Below, in pieces: positions 6,429 through 13,868 of a stretch of 64,000 nucleotides of DNA; the first letter of the stretch is position 1, and the number at the start of each line of letters is the position of its first letter. Both the position numbers and the translations under genes were made by a program. The notes beneath the pieces are model-generated. The model did not search any database and was not told the DNA's origin. It saw only the letters and a list, made by a program, of their open reading frames with translations. Origin of the DNA: Sphingomonas adhaesiva (GTDB lineage: Bacteria; Pseudomonadota; Alphaproteobacteria; Sphingomonadales; Sphingomonadaceae); NCBI RefSeq assembly GCF_002374855.1, contig NZ_NWVC01000002.1, positions 496,001-560,000 of the forward strand. Direction: 5' to 3'.

Positions 6429-8834
6429 CTACCCCTCGATGCGCGAGAAATCGGCGACGCCGTGCACCGCGTCACGCACCCGCGCCAGCAGCGCGAGCCG
6501 CGCGGCGCGCTTCGCCGGATCGGCATCGTTGACCGTCACCGCATCGAAAAAGGCGTCGATCGGCGCGCGCAGCGTCGCCAGCGCCGCCATCGCCCCCGCG
6601 AAATCCTCACGCGCGACCGCGTCCGCGGCGGCGGGTTCGGCGGCGTCGAGCGCGGCGACCAGCGCCGCCTCGGCGGGTTCGCGATCATAGGTCGCCCCGG
6701 CGGAAGCCGGCGCCTCTCGCGGCTCCTGCCCCGCCCCCTCGTCGGAGACCCCAGCCTTCACCGGGGTGACGTCCGCCGTCATACCCTCCTTCTTCAGGAT
6801 ATTCGCCGCCCGCTTGTACCCGGCGAGCAGGTTCGCGCCGTCATCGGTGGCGACGAACGCCTGCAACGCATGGACCCGCGCCAGCAGCCGGACGAGGTCG
6901 TCCTCCCCGCCCAGCGCGAAGACCGCGTCGATCAGGTCGTGGCGAACGCCGGCCTCGCGCTGCTGGACCTTGAGGCGGTCGGCGAAGAAGTCGAGGGTCA
7001 GTATCAAATTTTCAGCAATCTGCGAACTCGCCCCCTTGGTAACCTCTTGAACCATTGGACGTATCGCGTCGATAATTTCCCTGGTCGCGCCGTCAACCTT
7101 TGCGCCTGCTTCTCGCATTGACACTATTGATCTAGCTGCGGACGCTACTGAACTCTGAGCACCCCGCGTCATAAATCCGATCAAGGCGGCCGTTGACACC
7201 TGAACAAGAGGATCAATCAGAGAAAGCCTTAATCCGTTCGTCTGAGTTAGAGAAAGGACGCCAAGGGCAGCTCTGCGCAAAGCAAACGGGTCCTTTGAGC
7301 CTGTTGGCCTTTCACCGATCGCGAAGAACGCGCCGATCGTATCCAGCTTGTCCGCCAGCGACACCGCCACCGTCACCGGATCGGTCGGCACGTCGTCGCC
7401 CTGCCCGACCGGCTTGTAATGATCGCGGATCGCATTCGCGACCGCCGCGTCCTCGCCCTGCGCGGCGGCGTAATAGCCGCCCATCAGCCCCTGCAATTCC
7501 GGGAATTCGCCGACCATGCCGGTGACGAGGTCGGCCTTCGCCAGCCGCGCCGCGCGCTCGGCCTGATCGGCCAGTAGCGCGACATTATCCTCCCCGGCAC
7601 GGGGAGGGGGACCGCCAGCCGCAGGCTGGTGGTGGAGGGGGGCATCCGCGGGCAGCAGCGCCTGTGGCGCACCCCCTCCACCAGCTGCGCTGGTCCCCCT
7701 CCCCGTACCGGGGAGGATAATTCCCTCCTCCACCAGCCACCGCGCCAGCTTCGCGACGCGTTCCACCTTGTCGGCGACCGTGCCCAGCTTTTCGTGAAAG
7801 ACGATCCGGTCCAGCTTCGTCGCCTGCTCCTCCAGCGGCACCTTCAGGTCGGTGTCGTAGAAGAAGCGCGCATCGGCAAGCCGCGCCGCCAGCACCTTGC
7901 GGTTGCCCTCGACGATCTTCGCGCCGCCGTCGTCGGCGTCGATGTTCGCGGTACAGACGAACGCGTTGGCCAGCTTCCCGTCGGCATCACGGCACACGAA
8001 ATACTTCTGGTTCACCCGCGCGGTCAGCTGGATCACCTCGGGCGGAACCGACAGATAGTCGGGGTCGAACCGCCCCAGCAGCGGCACCGGCCATTCGGTC
8101 AGCCCGGCATTCTCCGCCAGCAGCCCTTCGTCGCGCACCAGCGTCAGCCCCGCCTTGGCGGTGGCCATCGCCGCGCCGGTGGCGATGATCGCCGCGCGCT
8201 CGTTCTGGTCGACGATGACGTGCGCATCGCGCAGCGCCTCGACATAGTCCGCCGCCGAGCGGATCGTCACCGCGTCGGGGTGGTGGAAGCGATGCCCCAC
8301 CGTCGCCGCGCCGCTGGCGATCCCGGCGACCTCCACCGGCACCACCGCCTCGCCGAACAGCGCGACGATGCCCTGCAACGGCCGCACCCAGCGCAGGCTT
8401 TCGGTCGAGGCCGACGCCGCGCCCCAGCGCATCGACTTGGGCCAGGGAAAGGCGCGGATCACGGCCGGGATCGCCTCGGCCAGCACCTCGGGCGTGGCGC
8501 GGCCGGGGCGTTCGTTGACGGCGAACAGCACGCCGTCGCGCTCGACCAGCTGGTCGCGCGTCAGGCCGGTCTTGCGCAGAAACCCCTCCAGCGCCTGCGG
8601 CGGGGCGCTCGCCTTCGGCCCCTTTACTTCCTCGCTCACCGCCTGGGTCGCATCCGGCAGCCCGCGCAGGATCAACGCCAGCCGCCGCGGCGTGGCATAG
8701 GTCACCGTCTCCGCCGCGGTCAGCCCGGCCTTCGCCAGCTCACCCGCGAACAGCCGCGCCAGATCCTCGCGCGCCTTCGGCTGCATCCGGGCGGGGATCT
8801 CCTCGGAACGAAGTTCGAGCAGGAAGTCGGTCAT
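6429..8834 (-). CDS. glyS: Glycyl-tRNA synthetase beta subunit, with in-frame repeat insertions and a low-GC mosaic tract
   Basis: 801 residues, long for the family. It starts MTDFLLELRSEEIPARM, the classic GlyS N-terminus, and contains SGAATVGHRFHHP, the HD-like region and GSKDPFALRRAALG. With GlyQ it forms the alpha2beta2 enzyme charging tRNA-Gly. Three anomalies are visible. Residues about 372-417 are encoded by a 138-bp palindromic element (7584-7721). Residues about 689-715 are encoded by a family 1 repeat (6691-6770). The segment 7021-7320 is only about 54% GC by hand count, uses TTA, AGG, CTA and ATA codons, and runs through the conserved GSKDPFALRR motif. No stop or frameshift results, so the gene is probably functional. 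Confidence 0.95.
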   Translation of the reverse strand: MTDFLLELRSEEIPARMQPKAREDLARLFAGELAKAGLTAAETVTYATPRRLALILRGLPDATQAVSEEVKGPKASAPPQALEGFLRKTGLTRDQLVERDGVLFAVNERPGRATPEVLAEAIPAVIRAFPWPKSMRWGAASASTESLRWVRPLQGIVALFGEAVVPVEVAGIASGAATVGHRFHHPDAVTIRSAADYVEALRDAHVIVDQNERAAIIATGAAMATAKAGLTLVRDEGLLAENAGLTEWPVPLLGRFDPDYLSVPPEVIQLTARVNQKYFVCRDADGKLANAFVCTANIDADDGGAKIVEGNRKVLAARLADARFFYDTDLKVPLEEQATKLDRIVFHEKLGTVADKVERVAKLARWLVEEGIILPGTGRGTSAAGGGGAPQALLPADAPLHHQPAAGGPPPRAGEDNVALLADQAERAARLAKADLVTGMVGEFPELQGLMGGYYAAAQGEDAAVANAIRDHYKPVGQGDDVPTDPVTVAVSLADKLDTIGAFFAIGERPTGSKDPFALRRAALGVLSLTQTNGLRLSLIDPLVQVSTAALIGFMTRGAQSSVASAARSIVSMREAGAKVDGATREIIDAIRPMVQEVTKGASSQIAENLILTLDFFADRLKVQQREAGVRHDLIDAVFALGGEDDLVRLLARVHALQAFVATDDGANLLAGYKRAANILKKEGMTADVTPVKAGVSDEGAGQEPREAPASAGATYDREPAEAALVAALDAAEPAAADAVAREDFAGAMAALATLRAPIDAFFDAVTVNDADPAKRAARLALLARVRDAVHGVADFSRIEG
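6691..6770. repeat. Family 1 palindromic repeat inside glyS
   Basis: Hairpin-forming halves GCCCCGGCGGAAGCCGGCGC and GACCCCAGCCTTCACCGGGG, ending in GTGAC, match the family 1 layout seen in intergenic copies. It is read through in frame as TPVKAGVSDEGAG... in the C-terminal, anticodon-binding part of GlyS. At 80 bp it is not a multiple of 3, so neighbouring bases must have been gained or lost to keep the frame. Confidence 0.7.
7584..7721. repeat. 138-bp palindromic element (family 2) inserted in frame in glyS
   Basis: Perfect 14-bp terminal inverted repeats (ATTATCCTCCCCGG at 7584-7597 and its complement at 7708-7721) bound a C/G-rich palindrome with an inner pair CCAGCCGCAGGCTGG / CCAGCTGCGCTGG. 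Its length is exactly 46 codons, and it encodes a Gly/Pro/Ala-rich insert between the GlyS segments WLVEEG and VALLADQ. A related element sits in truB (58985-59107), and a variant between rpoB and rpoC. Confidence 0.85.
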
Positions 8835-8858
8835 GCGAAGGTCGCCGTCTGGAAGGAG

Positions 8859-9068
8859 GGTTCACGCGAAGGCGCGAAGACGCGAAGAAGGGTGGTTCGC
8901 GCAGAGGCGCAGAGCCGCAGAGAGGCCGCGCCAGCGGCTGGCATTCCGCCGCCACCACGCTGCCGAACGACCGTTGCTGCCGCGCGATCGAAACCCACGC
9001 GTGCCATCTCTGCGCCTCTGCGCCTCTGCGCGAAAACATCGACAGCGTCGTCGCGGCGCCGCGTGAAC
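8859..9068. repeat. Nested inverted-repeat element filling the glyQ-glyS gap
   Basis: Arms 8896-8923 and 9007-9034 are inverted repeats matching at 27 of 28 bases and built of GCAGAGGC-type units; an outer pair (GTTCACGCG near 8860, CGCGTGAAC near 9059) encloses them. The left side also has GCGAAG-type short repeats. The element occupies nearly all of the 238 bases between glyQ and glyS, so the co-transcribed mRNA would carry a long stem. It belongs to a different family from the other repeats here. Confidence 0.75.
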
Positions 9069-9072
9069 ATCG

Positions 9073-9954
9073 TCACGCCGCCCATCCGTTCTTCTCCATG
9101 TGCGCCGCGCACGCCGCCTTCGCCAGATCGCGCACGCGGCCGATATAGGCCTGCCGCTCCGCGACGGAGATCACGCCGCGCGCCTGCAACAGGTTGAACG
9201 TATGGCTGGCCTTGATCGCCTGTTCATAGGCGGCGATCGGCAGCTTCGCCTCAAGGCAGTTCTCGCACTCCGCCGCCGCCTTTCGAAACGCGTCGAACAG
9301 CCGGTCGGTGTCCGCCACCTCGAAGTTCCACGTCGACATCTGGCGCTCGTTTTCCAGGAACACGTCGCCGTACGAAACGCCCGCGTCGTTGAACGCCAGG
9401 TCGTACACATTGTCGACGTTCTGGATGTACATTGCCAGCCGCTCCAGCCCGTAGGTCAGCTCGCCCGCGACCGGCTTCATGTCGAAACCGCCCATCTGCT
9501 GGAAATAGGTGAACTGCGTCACCTCCATCCCGTCGCACCACACTTCCCAGCCGAGGCCCCAGGCGCCCAGCGTCGGGCTTTCCCAGTCGTCCTCGACGAA
9601 GCGGATGTCGTGGACGCGCATGTCCACCCCGATCGCCGCCAGCGATCCCAGGTACAGTTCCTGCAGGTTCGGCGGGCTGGGCTTCAGGATCACCTGATAC
9701 TGGTAATAATGCTGCAGCCGGTTGGGGTTCTCGCCATAGCGGCCGTCGGTCGGGCGGCGGCACGGCTGGACATAGGCGGCGTTCCACGCGTCCGGCCCCA
9801 GCGCGCGCAGCGTGGTGGCCGGGTGGAACGTGCCCGCCCCCATTTCCATGTCATAGGGTTGCAGGATCGCACATCCATGCTCCGACCAATATTGGTGGAG
9901 CCGCAGAATCATCGCCTGGAAGGACAGCGGGCGGGGGGCAGACGGGTCGCTCAC
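9073..9954 (-). CDS. glyQ: Glycyl-tRNA synthetase alpha subunit
   Basis: 293 residues, normal for GlyQ. It opens with [20 protein letters not shown] and [20 protein letters not shown], the conserved class II catalytic subunit motifs, and has [20 protein letters not shown] and [20 protein letters not shown]. It supplies the aminoacylation site, with GlyS binding tRNA. It is first in a minus-strand run glyQ-glyS-ppdK. The start ATG at 9954 faces the TGACA operator array (10033-10119), so the two transcription units diverge from a shared 194-base region. Confidence 0.97.
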   Translation of the reverse strand: MSDPSAPRPLSFQAMILRLHQYWSEHGCAILQPYDMEMGAGTFHPATTLRALGPDAWNAAYVQPCRRPTDGRYGENPNRLQHYYQYQVILKPSPPNLQELYLGSLAAIGVDMRVHDIRFVEDDWESPTLGAWGLGWEVWCDGMEVTQFTYFQQMGGFDMKPVAGELTYGLERLAMYIQNVDNVYDLAFNDAGVSYGDVFLENERQMSTWNFEVADTDRLFDAFRKAAAECENCLEAKLPIAAYEQAIKASHTFNLLQARGVISVAERQAYIGRVRDLAKAACAAHMEKNGWAA

Positions 9955-10032
9955 GCGCGCAGCCTGTGGCGGAACCGCCCGCCGGAATCAACTCGCCACC
10001 GCGCGCGCCGCGTCGCCATCGCCAGCCTTGAA

Positions 10033-10119
10033 TGACATTTTGTCAGGTACACTTGACAAAGACGCGACTCGCTGACACTTTGTCATGGTCACCTGACATT
10101 GGGTCAGGCGATGCTGACA
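10033..10119 (+). promoter_or_regulatory. Phased TGACA operator array upstream of the XRE regulator
   Basis: TGACA begins at 10033, 10054, 10073, 10094 and 10115, spacings of 21, 19, 21 and 21 bp, two turns of the helix. Three units are palindromes of the form TGACA-NNN-TGTCA (10033-10045, 10073-10085, 10094-10106; the last has GGTCA). One unit includes TTGACA (10053-10058), which could also be a -35 hexamer; no convincing -10 is visible. The array ends 29 bases before the regulator start, as expected for an autoregulatory operator. Confidence 0.75.
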
Positions 10120-10148
10120 AGAGGCTGCGGATGTTGCAAGGACGCGAC

Positions 10149-10364
10149 ATGAAGAATCGCCTCAAGGTGCTGCGTGCGGAACGCGACTGGAGCCAGGCCG
10201 AACTGGCCGGGCGGCTGGACGTGTCGCGCCAGGCGGTGAACGCGATCGAAACGGGGAAATACGATCCCTCGCTGCCGCTCGCCTTCCGCATCGGCCGGCT
10301 GTTCGGCCTGACGATCGAGGAGATTTTCGATGACGGCGAAGGAAGGGATGCGGACCATGCGTGA
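10149..10364 (+). CDS. Small XRE-family helix-turn-helix regulator
   Basis: 71 residues, nearly all one HTH domain (MKNRLKVLRAERDWSQAELA, then GRLDVSRQAVNAIETGKYDPS) with a short acidic tail LTIEEIFDDGE. This is the small single-domain XRE type often linked with little membrane proteins. The start at 10149 is preferred for its AAGGAC ribosome site 6 bases upstream; an in-frame extension would run through the operator array. The next gene overlaps the end by 8 bases. It probably binds the TGACA array and represses its own operon; ligand or signal unknown. Confidence 0.88.
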   Translation: MKNRLKVLRAERDWSQAELAGRLDVSRQAVNAIETGKYDPSLPLAFRIGRLFGLTIEEIFDDGEGRDADHA

Positions 10365-10539
10365 CCGTCCGCGCGGGCGCAATATCGTGGCGCAGCTGGT
10401 GCTGGGCATCGTGCTGGGGCTGATGGTGATGGGGCATGATCCGCTCACCGTGCTGAGGCGCGCGACCGGCGATGCCGCGCCGTCCGCGTCGTGGCGGCTG
10501 CCGCATCTGGCGGTCAACGTCGCGGTGGAATGGCGATGA
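10357..10539 (+). CDS. Small single-pass membrane protein in the XRE operon
   Basis: 60 residues. A basic N-terminus (MRDRPRGRN) is followed by one hydrophobic helix (IVAQLVLGIVLGLMVMG, about residues 10-26) and a short soluble tail. The ATG at 10357 has GGAAGG about 10 bases upstream and overlaps the regulator's end; ATGs at 10330 and 10348 are alternatives. Its stop overlaps the next start (ATGA at 10536), so all genes here look translationally coupled. Not recognised. Confidence 0.65.
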   Translation: MRDRPRGRNIVAQLVLGIVLGLMVMGHDPLTVLRRATGDAAPSASWRLPHLAVNVAVEWR

Positions 10540-10985
10540 CCCCTGCCCCTCTCGCCACGGACGCCGGCTGGGGCGAGGCGCGCGTGCGCGACCGCCGCCG
10601 TCGCCGGGCGCGCCGCGCGGGCGTCGTGCTGGTCGCCGCCTTCGTCGCGATGACCGCGCTGCCGTTCCTGTCGGGGTTCGCCGACGGCTTCCTCGGCCGA
10701 CCGCATCGTGCCGCCGCGCCGCTGGCGGAGGTGCTGGGCACGGTTCTGGCCTTCGCCGCGGTGTCGATCGGCGCGGACATGTGGAGCTGGCGCGAGGCGG
10801 ACGAGGTGCAGCGCCGCCACGCCCTTTCGGTCTGGGCGACGATCGGCTTGGTCGGCTTCGTCGGCCATCCGCTGGCGCAATATCTGGAAGGGCCGCTGGG
10901 CAGGGGGGCGCTGGCCGAGCCGTTGTGGTGGGCATCGCTCGCCGCGGGGATGGCGGTGTTCGCGTGGCCCAGGATACGGGGGTGA
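10536..10985 (+). CDS. Four-helix membrane protein of the XRE operon, function unknown
   Basis: 149 residues from the ATG at 10536, which overlaps the previous stop and has GGTGG 7 bases upstream (ATG 10530 is an alternative). After an Arg-rich N-terminus there are about four membrane segments: GVVLVAAFVAMTALPFLSGF, LAEVLGTVLAFAAVSIGA, WATIGLVGFVGHPLAQYL and WWASLAAGMAVFAWP. Small integral membrane proteins encoded next to tiny XRE regulators are common, but no activity can be read from this sequence. Confidence 0.75.
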   Translation: MTPAPLATDAGWGEARVRDRRRRRARRAGVVLVAAFVAMTALPFLSGFADGFLGRPHRAAAPLAEVLGTVLAFAAVSIGADMWSWREADEVQRRHALSVWATIGLVGFVGHPLAQYLEGPLGRGALAEPLWWASLAAGMAVFAWPRIRG

Positions 10986-10990
10986 TCGGG

Positions 10991-11416
10991 ATGACGCGGA
11001 TCCATCGAGCGGGCGGGCGACAGCGCGCCAATCACCGCCTGCTGGCATTGTCGGGGCTGCTCGGCGGCGCGATCGGCCTGGGCATCGCCCTGGTCGCGAC
11101 GCACGAGGCGCCGGATGGCGGCCACCCCGATCTCCTGTCCGCGCCGCTGCCCTTGTGGTTCGCGATCGTGCTGGCGCTTGCCTGGGGCGTGGTGCTGCCG
11201 GTCATTTCGTGGCGCTGGCACCGTGTCGTCGACGAACATGAGCGCGAGGCGTATCGCGACGGCGCGGTCGCGGGCTTCTACGCCGTGGCGATCGGCGCGC
11301 CGGTCTGGTGGGCGTTCTGGCGCGCGGGAGTGCTCCCGCCGGTCGACGCCACGGCGGTCCTCGCCGCGATGATCGCGGTCTCCGGCATCGTCTGGCTGTG
11401 GCGAAAGTATCGCTGA
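10991..11416 (+). CDS. Four-helix membrane protein, last gene of the XRE operon
   Basis: 141 residues. The ATG at 10991 lies 5 bases after the previous stop, and a G-rich ribosome site precedes it. Predicted helices: LLALSGLLGGAIGLGIALVA, LWFAIVLALAWGVVLPVISW, FYAVAIGAPVWWAFWRAG and a C-terminal AVLAAMIAVSGIVWLW. The loop WRWHRVVDEHEREAYRDGA is conserved-looking and charged. Its layout resembles the upstream protein; the two may form a complex. Function unknown. Confidence 0.78.
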   Translation: MTRIHRAGGRQRANHRLLALSGLLGGAIGLGIALVATHEAPDGGHPDLLSAPLPLWFAIVLALAWGVVLPVISWRWHRVVDEHEREAYRDGAVAGFYAVAIGAPVWWAFWRAGVLPPVDATAVLAAMIAVSGIVWLWRKYR

Positions 11417-11459
11417 CCCCGTTCCCACCACCCCATTTCCTTCGTCAGGAACCTGCCGC

Positions 11460-12359
11460 ATGAACCGCTTCATGAAGACCGCCACCACCGCCATTGCCCT
11501 GCTGCTGGCGCTCCCCGCCTGTGCGCAACAGGCGCCCGACTCGTCCCCCGCCGACGCCGATCCCGCGCTGTGGGTGGTGAAGGACGCCGACACGACCATC
11601 TATCTGTTCGGCACCATCCACGTGCTGAAGCCGGGTCTCAGCTGGTTCGACGAAGGCGTGAAGAAGGCGTTCGACGCCTCGCAGACGCTGGTGCTGGAAA
11701 TGGTCGAACCCGACGCCGCCACCCAGCAGCGCGTCGTCATGGCCAAGGCGTTCGACCCCGCCGGCACCCCGCTGACCCAGGCGCTGCCCCCCAATTACCG
11801 CGCCGCCTTCGCCACCGCGATGGGCCAGGGCAACGTCCCCGCCGCCGCCTACGACAGGATGCGCCCGTGGTTCGCCGCGGTCACCCTGTCGCTGCTGCCG
11901 ATCCAGAAACTGGGTTACGATCCGTCCAACGGCCCCGAAGCCGTGCTGGCCAAGGCCGCGCGCGACGCCGGCAAGAAGGTGGAGGGGCTGGAGACGTTCG
12001 AGGGGCAGCTGGGCATCTTCGACAGCATCTCGCGCGACGGGCAGCTCCAGCTGCTGGAAAGCACGCTCGACGAACTGCCCAAGGTGAAGACCACGTTCGA
12101 GACGATGGTATCGGCCTGGGCCAAGGGGAATCCCGACGGCGTCGCGGCGGAGATGAACGATTCGCTCAAGGATTCGCCGGAGGTCGCCAAGGCGCTGCTG
12201 ACCGACCGCAACAAGCGCTGGGCGGCGTGGATCGCGGAGCGGATGAAGCAGCCGGGTACCGTCTTCATCGCGGTCGGCGCCGGGCATCTGGCGGGCGACC
12301 AGAGCGTGCAGGCGCAACTGGGCGCGTACAAGCTGAACGCGGTGCGGGTGAATTACTGA
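11460..12359 (+). CDS. TraB/GumN family lipoprotein
   Basis: 299 residues. The signal sequence ends in a lipobox (ALLLALPAC, Cys at residue 21), so it is probably a lipoprotein. The mature part has the TraB/GumN signatures: WVVKDADTTIYLFGTIHVLK near the start, with the conserved GTIH, and the C-terminal FIAVGAGHLAG, with the second His. These histidines, in the related Tiki family, bind metal for proteolysis; enzymatic activity here is not shown. AGGAA 8 bases upstream supports the start. Confidence 0.88.
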   Translation: MNRFMKTATTAIALLLALPACAQQAPDSSPADADPALWVVKDADTTIYLFGTIHVLKPGLSWFDEGVKKAFDASQTLVLEMVEPDAATQQRVVMAKAFDPAGTPLTQALPPNYRAAFATAMGQGNVPAAAYDRMRPWFAAVTLSLLPIQKLGYDPSNGPEAVLAKAARDAGKKVEGLETFEGQLGIFDSISRDGQLQLLESTLDELPKVKTTFETMVSAWAKGNPDGVAAEMNDSLKDSPEVAKALLTDRNKRWAAWIAERMKQPGTVFIAVGAGHLAGDQSVQAQLGAYKLNAVRVNY

Positions 12360-12384
12360 CGCCGAACCGGCCGACCTTGCGTTT

Positions 12385-12411
12385 CCGGCGCGTTGCCGCT
12401 AAGCGCGCCGG
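12385..12411. terminator. Hairpin in the gap before rplY
   Basis: Perfect 8-bp arms CCGGCGCG (12385-12392) and CGCGCCGG (12404-12411), with an 11-base loop, 26 bases after the TraB/GumN stop. It lacks a U tract, so it may be a factor-dependent or leaky terminator, or an rplY leader structure. Confidence 0.35.
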
Positions 12412-12477
12412 CTTCCCGCCATGGTCATCCCTGGAGGCGTGTCGGGAAACGTACTCACAAGTTTCGGAGCATATCGC

Positions 12478-13152
12478 ATGAGCGACACCATCACGCTCGC
12501 AGCCGAGACGCGTGACCGGGTTGGCAAGGGAGCCTCCCGTGCACTGCGTCGTGACGGCCGCGTCCCCGCCGTGATCTACGGCCAGAAGAAAGAGCCGGTC
12601 TCGATCCATCTCGAGGAGAAGGCGCTAGTCAAGGCGCTGATGACCGGCCACTTCATGAACTCGGTCATCATGGTCGACGGTCAGCGCACGCTGGCCAAGG
12701 ACGTGGCGTTCCACCCCGTCACCGATCGCCCGACGCACGTCGACTTCCTGCGCATCGCCGCGCACGAAACCGTCACCGTGCCGGTCCCGGTCGTGATCGT
12801 GGACGAGGAACTGTCGCCGGGCGTGAAGAAGGGCGCCGTGCTGACGCTGGTCGCCACCGAGCTGGAACTGACCGTCGACGCCGCGAACATCCCGTCGGAA
12901 ATCGTCGTGTCGGTGAAGGGCAAGGACGTGGGCGACACGATCCACATCGGCGACGTGCGCGTGCCCAAGGGCGCGACGCTGGCGATCGAGGATCCGGAAT
13001 TCACCGTCGCCACGATCGTCGCCCCGTCGGCGATGCTCGCCGAGGCGCAGGAACAGGCCGCCGAGGAGGCCGCGCTGGCCGAAGCCGCGTCGGCCGAGGC
13101 TGCTGCCGAAGCCGCCGCCGAAGAGGAAGAGGGCGAGGACAAGGGCGAGTAA
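12478..13152 (+). CDS. rplY: Ribosomal protein bL25 (general stress protein Ctc form)
   Basis: 224 residues. The N-terminal 5S-rRNA binding domain ([20 protein letters not shown], then GRVPAVIYG) is followed by the C-terminal beta domain ([21 protein letters not shown]) and an Ala/Glu-rich acidic tail (about 180-224), the long CTC type. I chose the ATG at 12478, which matches the family N-terminus and has CGGAG upstream; the ORF extends to 12421 in a less likely form. pth follows, as in many alphaproteobacteria, separated by a terminator-like hairpin. Confidence 0.96.
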   Translation: MSDTITLAAETRDRVGKGASRALRRDGRVPAVIYGQKKEPVSIHLEEKALVKALMTGHFMNSVIMVDGQRTLAKDVAFHPVTDRPTHVDFLRIAAHETVTVPVPVVIVDEELSPGVKKGAVLTLVATELELTVDAANIPSEIVVSVKGKDVGDTIHIGDVRVPKGATLAIEDPEFTVATIVAPSAMLAEAQEQAAEEAALAEAASAEAAAEAAAEEEEGEDKGE

Positions 13153-13185
13153 TCGCGCCGCCTTGCCGCCTACGGCAAGTCTTAC

Positions 13186-13229
13186 GGGGGCAGGGCAGCG
13201 GCGACGCTCCCCTGCCCCCTTCGCTTTTT
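13186..13229 (+). terminator. Rho-independent terminator between rplY and pth
   Basis: A 10-bp GC-rich stem (GGGGGCAGGG from 13186 paired with CCCTGCCCCC to 13219) is followed by TTCGCTTTTT. A smaller hairpin, CTTGCCG/CGGCAAG, lies just before it (13162-13178). pth begins 31 bases later, so some readthrough is likely. Confidence 0.75.
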
Positions 13230-13260
13230 GAGGCCCCTTCGCCTTTTGAAGGAACGCGAC

Positions 13261-13827
13261 ATGCAATTGTGGGTCGGCCTGGGCAATCCGGGCGCGCAAT
13301 ATGCGATGAACCGGCACAATGTCGGCTTCATGGCGCTGGACGCGATCGCCGAGGTCCATGGCTTCGCCCCGCCGGCGAAGAAGTTCCAGGGCTGGTTGCA
13401 GGAAGGGCGGATCGGCGGCGACAAGGTACTGCTGCTCAAGCCCGCGACCTTCATGAACGACAGCGGCCGCTCGGTGGGCGAGGCGATCCGCTTCTACAAG
13501 CTGGGCGTCGAGGCGCTGACGGTGTTCCACGACGAACTCGACCTGGCGCCGATGAAGGTGAAGGTGAAGCAGGGCGGCGGCACCGCGGGGCACAACGGGC
13601 TGCGCTCGATCGACCAGCATCTCGGCCCCGATTTCCGCCGGGTGCGGATCGGCATCGGCCATCCGGGGCACAAGGACCGTGTGACCGGTCACGTGCTGGG
13701 CAATTACGCCAAGACGGAGATCGAGCCGCTGTCCGACCTGCTCGGCGCGGTCGCGGCGGAGGCGGACTGGCTGGCGAAGGGCGACGACACGCGCTTCATG
13801 AACGACGTCGCGCTGCGCCTGGGGTGA
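13261..13827 (+). CDS. pth: Peptidyl-tRNA hydrolase
   Basis: 188 residues, standard Pth length. It recycles peptidyl-tRNAs released from stalled ribosomes. Motifs: VGLGNPGAQYAMNRHNVGFM, with the catalytic His near residue 20; PATFMNDSGRSV; and FHDELDL, with the Asp near 93; then GGGTAGHNGLRSI. The start at 13261 has GAAGGAACG upstream. Following rplY is a widely conserved pairing. Confidence 0.97.
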   Translation: MQLWVGLGNPGAQYAMNRHNVGFMALDAIAEVHGFAPPAKKFQGWLQEGRIGGDKVLLLKPATFMNDSGRSVGEAIRFYKLGVEALTVFHDELDLAPMKVKVKQGGGTAGHNGLRSIDQHLGPDFRRVRIGIGHPGHKDRVTGHVLGNYAKTEIEPLSDLLGAVAAEADWLAKGDDTRFMNDVALRLG

Positions 13828-13868
13828 TGCCGCACCCGCCCTCCCCCTCCGCCGACAGGATCGCCCCG

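Noticed and set aside
3036..7121. A very long ORF (1361 codons) on the plus strand opposite ppdK and glyS
   Set aside because: It is an antisense shadow in high-GC DNA: its codons mirror ppdK and glyS, which have clear catalytic motifs, and its translation is Arg/His/Gln-rich with no family pattern.
6429..8834. glyS as a pseudogene because of its inserts and foreign tract
   Set aside because: The frame is open throughout, the N-terminus and core motifs are intact, and the inserts keep the frame, so a working protein is more likely.
10033..10119. A CRISPR array or plasmid-type origin iterons
   Set aside because: The units are only 5-13 bases within 21-bp periods, there are no unique spacers of CRISPR size, and no replication gene is nearby.
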